Shown: piece by piece, positions 1-9,800 of the stretch | How the letters are laid out: the number at the start of each line of letters is the position of its first letter | Numbering within the stretch: position 1 is the first letter of the stretch | NCBI GenBank assembly: GCA_002372375.1 | Contig: DFGJ01000014.1 | Location: forward strand, 1 to 30,631 | Reading direction: 5' to 3' | Length of the DNA stretch: 30,631 nucleotides | DNA from: Ruminococcaceae bacterium UBA3753 | GTDB taxonomy: Bacteria > Bacillota > Clostridia > Oscillospirales > Acutalibacteraceae | Program-made: the position numbers and the translations under genes | The notes under the pieces: generated by a model | The model's database searches: none | What the model was told of the DNA's origin: nothing | What the model saw: the letters and a program-made list of their open reading frames with translations, nothing else

Positions 1-45
1 TTCGGGACGTAGGGGCCGCAGGTTCGAATCCTGTCACCTCGACCA
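1..45 (+). tRNA. tRNA-Pro(CGG), 3' part only
   Basis: The window opens at canonical tRNA position 32. Reading back from the encoded CCA (43-45), the discriminator is A42, the acceptor 3' strand is 35-41, the T arm is GCAGG/TTCGAAT/CCTGT (18-34), the variable loop is GGGCC, and the anticodon stem 3' strand is CGTAG. The 7-nt loop TTCGGGA puts CGG at positions 34-36, which reads CCG proline codons. The 5' half lies outside the window, so stem pairing cannot be confirmed. Confidence 0.85.
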
Positions 46-775
46 TGTTTGCACCGTTGGATTTCAGCGAAATTTAGGGCTCTTAGAAAGATTGCACCAC
101 CGCCGCTGGTTTTGGGTGATGTGTTTGTTTGTAGAAAAATCCACCTGACACGCTTAGGCAGGTTTTTGTTGGTTAAGATAGACAGTCCTGAGGTTTTGCA
201 AGTTATGGAGCTTACGCGTGAATTTGTAGTTGTAACCCTAGTTACGGTGACAGCTCCTGATCATTATCATGCTGTATATATAGTTGTCAGTTTGAGCATT
301 ATGCTGCTACACTTAACATCAAGATAGGGTAACAGAATTTGGACTTAGTGATCACGAGAAACTAAGTAAAATGTGTTACCATTTCTTTGGAACACCAAAC
401 TTCGTTATCCGCTTGTGAGATAACTTTAAAAGTACATATAAACTATCGAGTTTATCCTTTAAACATTAGTGCAGGTACTTATTAAATTCTTAAAAAACTA
501 GATAAGTCTTTACCAATTATAATGTTTTTACTCTATTTTTAGAATTTTCCTAAATTGAACACTTCACTATTTTGCTAAATTAATAAATATATTTAATATA
601 AGTTTAAAAAGTCAATTTTTTAAAAATATGTAATTTAACAAAAAACACGTCATATTTAATAAAATATTTAAAGTCTAATACTCTATTTTCTATATTGAAA
701 TTTGAGTATATACATAGTACACTTACTACAAGATTATTTTTAATCTTAATACTAAATATTTTTGGAGGTTTTTGT
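46..775. other. Spacer without a supported gene
   Basis: The first 300 bases are noticeably less AT-rich than 400-760, which is extremely AT-rich. A TTG-started open frame covers 49-327, but it has no ribosome site and no recognisable motif. A weak stem (ACCTG/CAGGT, around 147-167) followed by TTTTTG could end the tRNA transcript. Nothing else is visible except the candidate promoter for the next gene. Confidence 0.5.
695..723 (+). promoter_or_regulatory. Candidate sigma-A promoter for the secreted protein gene
   Basis: TTGAAA (695-700), a 17-base spacer and TACACT (718-723) lie 53 bases before the ATG. The -10 box matches the consensus at 4 of 6 positions, so this is only a candidate in very AT-rich DNA. 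Confidence 0.35.
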
Positions 776-1615
776 ATGTTAGGAAAAAAGGCTTTGAAAG
801 GTCTGGGTATTTTGTCGCTAGGGGTTAACTTAAGTGGAAGTGTAACAGGATTATCGATTGAAAAGGATTTAGGTGTGTGTGCAAATAATTTTCTCCAAAG
901 TTTTCCTGATGTTAGCTATTTGAAATCCAGTGAAAAAGCTTATTCACAGCTTAGTTCGGTGTGTGCTGCGAAATCTGCGAAGAGAGCTGCGAAGTATACG
1001 GTAAAGGAAGAGCCAAAAACACGCTATATTATGTCAAGAGCTAAGAATTTGATAGGTGAATTTATAGAAAGTGTATACAAAAAGTTGGCATGCCCCAACG
1101 TTAGTTCAGAAGTTGAACGATTAGTTTATTTAAGATTGAAAAACTATTTTATGCCAGAGTTAGAAAAAGTTTACAAAAACTGCATAGAGCTGGGCGTAGC
1201 AGAGCTAGAGCTATACGATGGAAGAATACAGGAAATTATATTGGATATGAGAAGGACTATCGAAAGCGGACTTAGCCATAAAGAGCATGAAGTAATGGAA
1301 TTGAAAGGTATTATAGATAAATTTGCTGACGGATTAAAACAACTTATGGATTACAATGCGTCACCTGTAGTACAGCGTACGTTCGATAGCAAAATGGGTA
1401 ATCTCTTATATTTTAACAGTAATGTGGACAAACTCATAGATGAGTGCATTATTAGCGGTAACACTAACAGTTATTGTTGTAATGGATTATTTGATGCGTC
1501 AAAAGAGATGGTAGAACAAATAAAAAACAAAAAGGAAATGTGCAAGAAAACATTAGAAGATAAAGTAAAAGAGCTTAGTGTTCATCATATGAAGAGATTA
1601 ACCAGAGGCTACTAA
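776..1615 (+). CDS. Secreted alpha-helical protein of unknown function (279 aa)
   Basis: I do not recognise the family. The ATG at 776 is chosen because GGAGG (764-768) sits seven bases before it; the frame is open further upstream, but no ribosome site supports an earlier start. Residues 1-27 form a signal-peptide-like segment (MLGKKALKGLGILSLGVN...), with lysines and then a hydrophobic stretch. The mature part is charged and predicted helical, with long heptad-like stretches around residues 85-190 and the last 50 residues. Scattered cysteines include a CC pair in the sequence SYCCNGLF. Just after the signal is KDLGVCANN, which resembles KDFGMCPN in the broken secreted gene at 18458. It stands alone between long spacers. 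It could be an exported effector-like or cell-envelope protein; both are inferences. Confidence 0.75.
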   Translation: MLGKKALKGLGILSLGVNLSGSVTGLSIEKDLGVCANNFLQSFPDVSYLKSSEKAYSQLSSVCAAKSAKRAAKYTVKEEPKTRYIMSRAKNLIGEFIESVYKKLACPNVSSEVERLVYLRLKNYFMPELEKVYKNCIELGVAELELYDGRIQEIILDMRRTIESGLSHKEHEVMELKGIIDKFADGLKQLMDYNASPVVQRTFDSKMGNLLYFNSNVDKLIDECIISGNTNSYCCNGLFDASKEMVEQIKNKKEMCKKTLEDKVKELSVHHMKRLTRGY

Positions 1616-2587
1616 TGTTACATGATGCTACTAGAAGATTTTTTTAAAATTATCTTGTTTAGTGTTATTTGAGTAAACGGAAGGCTGAGGTCTTACAGGG
1701 ATGTTGATTGATCAGTTCCTTAGTTGTGTGCCTTCATGTTCTAGTGTATTTATCTGATTAGCATACCAGCATACATCTGCCTCAGTAAATTTTTATCTTG
1801 TTTTAGAGCATTTTCGGTTTCGCACCGTTTTGTTGCCGTGCACCTATTTTTATATGGCCGCAGATTTTGTATAAACCGTTTTATAAAAGTATCCTGAAAC
1901 AAAAAAGATGCTCGGTGCAATTCGGTGCAAATGGTTTCAATTATAAAATATAAAGCCCAGGTAGCACCTTTTAGAGTGATTTTTTAGACTGGTATTTCTT
2001 TTGGTGGCTTTTCAATCCGCTTTAGCCCAGGTGCCTCTTGATAAACTTGTTTACCAACTTGTACTGCCGAACTTAGTAATTGGGGAAACAGTATTTTTTA
2101 GTTTAACTAATGTAAAAGCTTAATTTGTCTAAGCATTTTTCGAGTGCATTTTTTAATTGTGACTTAAACTTTCATTTTCTCACAAATTTTTTAAATATTG
2201 GGATATTTGATCAGTTACAGACTTGATTTAATACGGTTGGAACAATCAAACTCAAATAATAAAAATCGTCTAAATTTATAAACAAGTGGTTGTATTTTGC
2301 TTTAAAAATTACAGAAAAACTTCTCTAAGTATGAATAATGTAATTTGAATTTTTAGCATTTATTTTTGATTTTTATGCGATTCTTAAGCACTAAGTTTTT
2401 ATTTAGCACGGATCTTTTTCACGTGCTGTCTGCTCAGCTTATTATTACAGTACAACTTTAAAACATGGAACAAAAGTTTTAAAAATCTTAAAAGCGTGCA
2501 AACTCCACACACCAAACTAATTTCGTAGGGTATTTAGGCCACGCCCATGTTAATACATAAGTTAAAGACAAAATAGTAAACTCTTCC
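1616..2587. other. Long spacer, no gene seen
   Basis: This is 972 bases of AT-rich sequence with stops in all frames. Short sub-repeats occur (AGCCCAGGT near 1952 and 2024; TCGGTGCAA near 1912 and 1922), but there is no coding or RNA structure I can support. It may contain decayed genes. Confidence 0.5.
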
Positions 2588-3223
2588 CTAAAGATCTTTT
2601 GCGCAAAAATCTTTCATACAGCAAATACCACACCTAGGTGACAATGCCTTACATACAGATCTTCCGTGCATAACTAATCTGTGACAAAAACTGTTTGATT
2701 TATACGCAGGTAGTAGCTGTTTAAGCACTTTTTCTACCACGATAGGATTTTTACTACTATGAAGTCCTAAACGTTTAGTTATACGAAGACAGTGTGTATC
2801 AACAACAACAGCAGGTTTTCCATAAATATCGCCGAGAATAAGATTTGCAGTCTTTCGACCAACTCCTGGAAGCTTTAGTAGACTTTCCATTTTGTCAGGA
2901 ACAACGGAATTAAATTCTTCCAACAACATTTTACAAATATTTATAATATTACTAGCTTTTGTTCTATAAAATCCACACGGCTTAATAATTTCCATAACTT
3001 TCACATGATCCGCGTGGGCTAAGCTTTCCAAATCTGGATATTTCCTAAAAAGTTTCTTTGTAACTAAATTTACTCGCTTATCGGTACACTGTGCGGCGAG
3101 TCGAGTAGCAACCAACAGTTTGTAGGCAGAATCATACTCTAAGGTGCAAACAGCCAAAGGGTAAGAGTCCTCCATAGCTGACAGTGCCTTCTCGCAGATT
3201 ATCCTTTTTTCTTCAATATTCAC
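2588..3223 (-). CDS. nth: Endonuclease III (DNA glycosylase/AP lyase)
   Basis: Base-excision repair enzyme that removes oxidised pyrimidines and cleaves the abasic site. The 211-residue length is typical. The helix-hairpin-helix motif LPGVGRKTA is at 118-126 with the catalytic lysine K124. The catalytic aspartate is D142 in VVVDTHCLRI. The 4Fe-4S cluster motif C-x6-C-x2-C-x5-C is complete (C191, C198, C201, C207). AAQCTD (43-48) matches the conserved helix near the N terminus. The start is GTG at 3223; only a weak GGCGG precedes it, but the reading begins where the family begins and no better start exists. It is monocistronic here, flanked by spacers on both sides. Family assignment is secure; catalytic residues were read directly and numbered by analogy with the E. 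coli enzyme. Confidence 0.96.
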   Translation of the reverse strand: MNIEEKRIICEKALSAMEDSYPLAVCTLEYDSAYKLLVATRLAAQCTDKRVNLVTKKLFRKYPDLESLAHADHVKVMEIIKPCGFYRTKASNIINICKMLLEEFNSVVPDKMESLLKLPGVGRKTANLILGDIYGKPAVVVDTHCLRITKRLGLHSSKNPIVVEKVLKQLLPAYKSNSFCHRLVMHGRSVCKALSPRCGICCMKDFCAKDL

Positions 3224-3808
3224 AATTTACCGCCCAAAAAATATCCTAAAAGTCCTAACGCAAAATGCAAAAGTGAAGCAGTTTAATTTTATCATAAAAA
3301 CAAATCGTATACATGCTGACAAAAACAAAAGTTTCATGGCTTTAACAGCACAATACACAAGGGGATACCAAACCATCGTGAATGAAGTACATGTAGCAAA
3401 TCTCGTCTATAAACAAAAAACTGATAAAATAAAAAGAATTTTTGGCAAACAAAGTAATTAAATGCCATGATACTCACAAGCTCAGCAACTGAAAAACAAA
3501 AAGCGCGTATCTTTATTCAAAACTCAACAACACTAAAATTTCCCTTCTTTGAGTAAGAAACAACAGCAAAAACTGATGGTCGCAAGCAGAAAGAAACTGA
3601 AAAAACCACAAGTCATATACACCAAGAATGAGGTAAAACATTACACAGATGCAAATTTTGCACTCTACTGCAAAGCGCCAACCACACCCACAAACTTGAA
3701 TACAGAGAAACCGTAAAACATAGCACCCACAAAAAAGCTACGCAAGAAACGTGGTAGACTTCTTCACCTAAAAGAAAAGCGTAAAGTTCCTTACTAAAAT
3801 CAAACCAA
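3224..3808. other. Spacer between nth and tRNA-Ala
   Basis: The plus strand is A-rich. A 62-codon open frame at 3273-3461 is lysine- and asparagine-rich with no ribosome site, and I do not call it a gene. No convincing terminator or RNA element is visible. Confidence 0.5.
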
Positions 3809-3884
3809 TGGTGGAGACGATCGGACTCGAACCGACCACCTTCACGATGCGAACGTGACGCTCTACCAGATGAGCTACGCCCCC
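3809..3884 (-). tRNA. tRNA-Ala(CGC)
   Basis: A complete 76-nt cloverleaf on the minus strand: acceptor GGGGGCG/CGTCTCC, D stem GCTC/GAGC, anticodon stem TCACG/CGTGA with loop TTCGCAT (anticodon CGC), T arm GTCGG/TTCGAGT/CCGAT, discriminator A and an encoded CCA. The third acceptor pair is G.U, the main identity element of alanine tRNAs, which supports the call independently of the anticodon. Confidence 0.95.
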
Positions 3885-5052
3885 GAAGAATAAAAAAACT
3901 ACAACGGACAGGAGACTAACACAATCTAAAAAAAAAGTCAAACACGTAGACTAAAATAGGACAAACAGAATTAATTTTTATCAATCAAAACAAAAGGCAA
4001 GTTTGAATGCATGTTAAGTTGATCAACAAAATCCAGTCTCGTTTTTCACGTTTTTATTAATATAAATTATAACAATATTTACTTTGCTTATAAAATATAA
4101 ACTATTTTGTTTACATCTTGATATAATGCTCTCTTGCTTAATTTTTTACTCAAAATATACTCAAAGAAATGAGCTACGCGCGTATGTTGTGTAAAAAGTT
4201 CCCTTTCTACTCTGAATGTATGTTTTTTTCTGAGAAAATTTTCCTTATTGAGGCAGTTAACAAATTAACCTTTGGGAAATGGTGCAATTGTGGACGCTTA
4301 GTCTTTTTTAGTTTTCAAATAGAGTGCGTACCTGTTTTGATTGAACTTGTGTAATTAACATTTTGGTTGTGGCTTAAGATAATATAAGACCGGATACCGT
4401 GCTCAAAATGGTAAAATAAGTGTAAATTCTTATGTTTTGTAATATTTCTACAATTATCCTGTTCATGTGTGCTTTCTATTCTTAGGCTCGGCCACTGTTA
4501 AAGCATCTAATGTACCAATAATCTGTTCACTGCAAAAATTTTTAACTTCATTTCACCTAACAATGTTACCGTAAGTGGTTTAAATTTGCTCTTTTAAAAC
4601 AAACATTGCCGTCCAAACAAATCTGAAATGATCATTAAAGTGGCCGTATCAAGCGCTGATTATGTGCATGAAGAATGCCCTTCTGTTTATCCCACAAACT
4701 AGAAGTGTACAAATTCCTAATTGAAATTTTTCTAATTTATACAGCAATAGCATTTTGCTTTTAAATATTCGTCGTACACTTGTCTATTGATTTTTTACTA
4801 TTATTTTTTATACCATATTAGTGTTTGTTTTTATACTCTAACCATATTTTTATTTTTTAAGGCGTTTTAAAGAATTTTTTAATAATTATAAAATCTGTTT
4901 ATCGTAATTTACACTTTTTGCTGTAGAAAAAATGCGCTTCTCTTCTATGTTTTGTAAAGCATCATATAAATTTATTTATAGATTACACTGAATATATATA
5001 ACTCAAGGTTGTTTTCAACTTTTACAAAACTTTTTCTTAATTTAAATTTTAT
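3885..5052. other. Long spacer, no gene seen
   Basis: About 1.2 kb of AT-rich DNA up to the promoter of the glycosyltransferase. A 61-codon open frame at 4169-4354 lacks a ribosome site and a recognisable motif. I see no RNA gene, no repeat array and no strong terminator. Confidence 0.5.
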
Positions 5053-5081
5053 TTTCAAAGATTTGTAATTTTAAATATACT
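5053..5081 (+). promoter_or_regulatory. Candidate promoter for the glycosyltransferase
   Basis: TTTCAA (5053-5058), 17 bases, then TATACT (5076-5081). The -10 box is 5 of 6, the -35 box weak. A start of transcription near 5088 would exclude the upstream TTG at 5085 as a start codon, in agreement with the ribosome site used for 5118. Confidence 0.35.
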
Positions 5082-5117
5082 AAATTGTGCGATTTTCATT
5101 CTATAGAGGAGAACTTG

Positions 5118-6254
5118 GTGAAAGTTTTAATATTGTCTGCCTCTATTGGGGGAGGACACGAGGCAGCAGCAAAAGCTTTGAAATCTATTATTTTAAATTC
5201 TAACAGTAACAGTGTTGTGAAAATAGTAGACAGTCTGGATTATGTGAATACTACTCTTAATCAAACAATCAGCAATCTTTATGTTAAAATGGCGCGTTCT
5301 ACACCTAAGTTGTTTGGCTTGATTTATAAAATATCCGACAAAGAAAGCAGATTAAAAAATCTTATATTTTTTTTAAACCAGGTTTTTAGTAAAAAGATTT
5401 TGCCATTAATTAACACTTTTGCCCCAGACGTTATAGTAACTACGCACATGTTTCCAACAGAAATGATTTCTTACCTTAAATCCAACGGAAAAACAGCAGT
5501 ACCTCTGATTTGTGTAATCACTGACTATGCTCCCCACAAGACGTGGCTTGCAAAAAGTGTTGATGCATATGTTGTTGCTAGCAAAGATATGATCCCAAAA
5601 ATGTTACAATTGGGAATAAAGTCAGAACAGATTTATCCTCTAGGAATACCTGTTTCTGACTCCTTCTTCAACAAGCAAAATAAAAGTGCAATAAGGAAGA
5701 AGTTTGGATTAGATCCAAGCATACCAGCTGTATTAATTATGGCCGGAAGTTTTGGTATAAAAAGTATATTCCCAATATACACCAACTTAGTAAGCTCTAG
5801 ACTTAATTTCCAAATTATCTTAATAACAGGAAAAAATAAGAAACTTTTTAATAATATATTTAAGTTTATAAAGAATAGAAAAGAAAAAGGTTTACCAGTA
5901 AAAAAAACGAAGCTTGTGTATTTTACCAACGAAGTTTACAAGTTTATGAAAACTGCAGACCTAGTAATAACCAAACCCGGCGGATTAACCGTATCCGAAG
6001 CCTTAGCAAGTGGCCTACCGATGGTTATTTTTGATGCCATCCCAGGGCAAGAAAAAGAAAATGCAGATTTTCTGATAAAAAACAACATGGGCATAAGAAT
6101 AAGCACGAATGGAAACTGTGTTCCGGTGATTGAAAAGCTTTTAACTGAACCTGATCTGCTTAAGTCTATGCAAAATTCTTGCAAAATATACAGCCAATTT
6201 ATGTCAAATGAGAGTATCTATAACTTGATAAAAAAGTTAGCCAAAAATATATAA
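5118..6254 (+). CDS. Diacylglycerol glucosyltransferase-like protein (MGDG synthase/UgtP family, GT28)
   Basis: Membrane-associated GT-B enzyme expected to transfer glucose or galactose from a UDP-sugar to diacylglycerol, making glycolipids for the membrane or lipoteichoic acid anchors. The N domain has the nucleotide-proximal glycine loop SASIGGGHEAAAKAL (7-21) and the family signature TTHMFPTEM. The C domain has the UDP-sugar site ITKPGGLTVSEALASGLP (about 284-301) followed by PGQEKENADFL (about 309-319). The 378-residue length fits the family. The start is set at GTG 5118 because GAGGAG (5106-5111) lies six bases upstream; the same frame opens at a TTG at 5085 that lacks a ribosome site. 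GalU, at 23258-24130, would supply UDP-glucose. The exact sugar and acceptor cannot be read from sequence. Confidence 0.88.
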   Translation: MKVLILSASIGGGHEAAAKALKSIILNSNSNSVVKIVDSLDYVNTTLNQTISNLYVKMARSTPKLFGLIYKISDKESRLKNLIFFLNQVFSKKILPLINTFAPDVIVTTHMFPTEMISYLKSNGKTAVPLICVITDYAPHKTWLAKSVDAYVVASKDMIPKMLQLGIKSEQIYPLGIPVSDSFFNKQNKSAIRKKFGLDPSIPAVLIMAGSFGIKSIFPIYTNLVSSRLNFQIILITGKNKKLFNNIFKFIKNRKEKGLPVKKTKLVYFTNEVYKFMKTADLVITKPGGLTVSEALASGLPMVIFDAIPGQEKENADFLIKNNMGIRISTNGNCVPVIEKLLTEPDLLKSMQNSCKIYSQFMSNESIYNLIKKLAKNI

Positions 6255-6836
6255 TTTATTAAGAAATGTATATAGGCAGTGGCAACTATATTGAAAGAGT
6301 GTTATTTTTTTACTAAGTATCCTTTAAAAAAGTGACGAAATTTGTGCTATTTTAAAACAATAATAGCCCCTTAATATAAATAGCTCAAAAAATCTCTTAT
6401 TGTGCTAAATCATAAAATTTATACTTTTACCCACTTGCAATAATATAGTACTATGTTGCATCAATATATTCATACATTAATTTTTTAACTTTTGTGCACA
6501 CTCCATCCTCAAAATAAATACCAATAACAACTCATATTTTTTTAAATAAACAACAGTAAGGCAAAGTAAAGAATAAATTAGTATTTCCAACGCGTCTTGT
6601 TTTATAAAAATAACCTTTATCCTTAATTTTTTTCATCATCAGACTTATTTTGTATTTTACATAATAAAGTTGATATATTAAATTGATAATTAGAAAGCTA
6701 TTATATTGTTAAACATAATTCACAAATAATGCCTACTCTTCCAAGTTTTGGACATTTTTCACCCAAATGCAACAACTAATTTACATTTTTTGTACAATTA
6801 CTGGTTTAAACACACCCCCACCCTTACTAATAACAA
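6255..6836. other. Spacer between convergent genes
   Basis: About 580 bases, strongly AT-rich, with stop codons in all frames. No terminator for the glycosyltransferase is evident here. The terminator of the minus-strand surface protein gene lies at its right edge. Confidence 0.5.
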
Positions 6837-6856
6837 AGACCTACAAACGTAGGCCC
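6837..6856 (-). terminator. Terminator of the large surface protein gene
   Basis: On the minus strand a stem GGGCCTAC/GTAGGTCT (loop GTTT, two G.U pairs) is followed by TTGTTATT, 30 bases after the stop codon. A closely similar hairpin at 12455-12477 follows the remnant paralogue. Confidence 0.7.
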
Positions 6857-6884
6857 TATGTTCGGTTGTGTAAATTTTTACCCT

Positions 6885-9800
6885 CTACTTAATACTGTTA
6901 GCTAGGCTTGCTAGAAAAGTTTTTCTCATAATTTCCTTTTGTTTTTCGCGCTTTTTATTAAGAAAGTACCAAAGAACTAATGTTAGTACCAGTGCTCCGC
7001 CAGCAACACCTGTGAATATAAGCCACGGATTAATTTCTTGTTTTTCTGGTGGCTGCACAGGGCTAATTTCTTCGCTATTCTCTTCATTTTTTTCAACAGG
7101 TTTATTGTTAATTGCAACAGGGTCTTTGTCGTAAATTACATATGGCGAAAAGTGCATTAACTCTAACTTCGTGAATTCGTCTTTTCCTTCAGGGTAATCT
7201 AAATTACTAATGTATTCAATTTTTAGTTTTTCATCGCTGCGTTCTGAAATAAAGTACGCTTCCACATCTTCTCTATCCCAGTCATCTCCAAGCTGTACAT
7301 AAAACGATACTGGATTTGACAATTGCTCATACTTTTTAGTCCCATCCGGATGTATCACTTCAGCTATAAACAACCACTTTTTAGTGTCTGGTATAGCCTG
7401 CACCTCACTGTCATCAATTAGCGGATTATATAAGTTCCATTCGTCTGCATTTTCCTGTTTGTTTATCCAACGTATCAAAAAACGGGATCCTTTTTCAAAT
7501 ATACCGCTTGAATTATCTAGTCCGTACCACGCTGTAGTCACTCTTCCCAAGTTAACATCATATGAGCTCTCTTTTAGCCACATTATTCCATTCCCTGTAA
7601 CTTCTGTACTGGTACTTCCGTCGTCAGCAACATAATTTACAACTCCGTTGGTGCTAACTTCTCTACCCCAAGAGCTTTTATCTACAACAACATTTACCAA
7701 CATTTTTACTGTAATTGTTTTTGTATCCGGATTATATCCTAAAATATTGGACCAATCGTAATTATCGGCATCGTTTGGAGTAAACACTATTTCTACATAC
7801 CGCTGTCCAACAGGTGATACAATTTCATCTGGATTCCTAAAGCTCCATATTCCATTACCTGAAATTGGTAAAATGTCCGGAAATTCACTCCAAGGTTTTC
7901 CGTAAATGACGTCCTTAACTTCACCTACAATTATAGGTTCTTGGCCATTGTTTCCGCCATACCCCACTTGAAAATCGGGACTTGGATTTGCTTTTTCTAC
8001 TGTAAACTTCCAATCATCTTCGTAAAACACTGTGGCAAGCTCACCATAGTTTTCACCCTCGGCAACAGTTATACCAACATAGTATGTATCTACATCTTTT
8101 ACATCTTCTTTGGAAATCTCAGTTTTTCTTTCTGGGTCGTTGTAATAATGTACGGTGATTTTCCCCATACCATTTACTCCGTTGAATGCTGCCACTTCTG
8201 CAAATTTTTGTTGCCCATCGTAGATTAAATTATTAGGTGCTGTAAAATTAAAATCATCCGCTACTGGTGTGGCTTTTGTCACTGGAAACGTCCAGTTGTT
8301 GTCGTGCAGTACACTTGCTGTAGCATTGTAGTTATCACCTTCGTCCGCAGTTATGCCTACATAATACGTTCCTGCATTTTTTGGTACACTATCTGTCCAA
8401 GTTGTTCCACCGTCAGTTGAATACTTAACTTGTATCGTTCCTATACCTTCTTTGTCGCTTGTAACAGTTGCAGTTTTATCGGTCCCATCGTAGATTAAGT
8501 TATTAGGTGCTACAAATGTAAAATTGTTTACATCCGGTGTCGCTTTTTGTATCTCAAAATTCCAAAAGCTATCATTAATGACATATTTACTTTTATAATT
8601 TGCACCTTCATTTACCCAAATCTGAACAACATACCTTCCTGCATTTTTCACATCGCTCTCCACGACATCAGACACCCAATTTCCGTCCGCGTCTATATAA
8701 TTGTAATGCAAGTCTATACTTCCCATACCTTCTATCCCATTGGTCACTGCTACCGTAGCTGTTTTGGTACTGCTATCGTAAGTTAAATTATCAGGTGCTG
8801 TAAACGTAAAGTTGCCTGCTACCGGTGTAGCTTTCGTCACCGTAAAACTCCAATCATTACCGTGCAATACGCTTGTTGTGGCATTGTAGTTATCCCCTTC
8901 GGCAACAGTTATGCCAACGTAGTAAGTCCCGGCATTTTTAACGTCGCTTGTATTAACTTCAGTCGATCTTGCTGCATCGCTGTAGTAATGTACAGTCACG
9001 TCACCCATTCCGGTTATACCATCTTTCGCAGCTACTGTTGCAGCTTTAGTGTTACCGTCGTAAGTTAAATTGCTTGGTGCTGTAAATGCAAAGTCGCTGG
9101 CAGTTGGTGTAGCTTTTTCTATTTGAAGTTTAATAGTTTCTGTTGCACTTCTAACCTCTTGAATAGTTTCACTAACAGTGTTTTTTGAACTTACGCCAAA
9201 ACACACAGAGTAACTTAGAGAATGCCCTGGTTCCAAAGTAACCGAAGGTGAATAACCAAATAAAATACTATCTTCGTTTCCGTTGCAGTATGTAACAGTT
9301 GATGGGTCTGCTCCAAAATACAGAACATCATAGTAGCTTACTCTTCCAGGATCATCATAATAATACGCAGGAACAAAAGTGATTCCTTGTTGTGGAGAAA
9401 AAGCAAAGAAAGATACCCCGTTTCCAGCTAAGATTGCTGTGCCTTTATCGTCTACAATATTTTCATTGTTATCGTTTCCGTTAACCTGAGTATCACCTCC
9501 TATAAAAAACCTAAAGTTATTAATAGCCTCTTGGGTTGTGTTTTCTAAGTCATATTGTAACAAAATTCCTTTTCCGTTTGCAACAAACTGTGGTTTTGTC
9601 GTTATTTTTATACCAGCCCAAGTGCTTACTGGCCAAGTCATAGCAAGAAAACCTTCATCATCATATGTTACTTGCCGCCACGTACCGTCTACAAAACCTT
9701 TGATATCATAGACATTGTTTCCTATGTCTTTATATTTTAAAAGGCCGTTTTCATCTGTTATATATCCGTCAGTGCCAGTTACTGAACCTGCTGTAGCTGC

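Noticed and set aside
49..327. Open frame of 92 codons next to tRNA-Pro
   Set aside because: TTG start with no ribosome site, starting four bases after the tRNA CCA, and no recognisable motif.
3273..3461. Open frame of 62 codons upstream of nth
   Set aside because: Lys/Asn-rich low-complexity product in A-rich DNA, with no ribosome site.
4169..4354. Open frame of 61 codons in the spacer before the glycosyltransferase
   Set aside because: No ribosome site and no known pattern; its length is expected by chance.
6885..7200. LPXTG-type sortase signal at the C terminus of the surface protein
   Set aside because: The segment before the membrane helix is Pro/Glu-rich (SPVQPPEKQEINPW) with no LPxTG-like pentapeptide.
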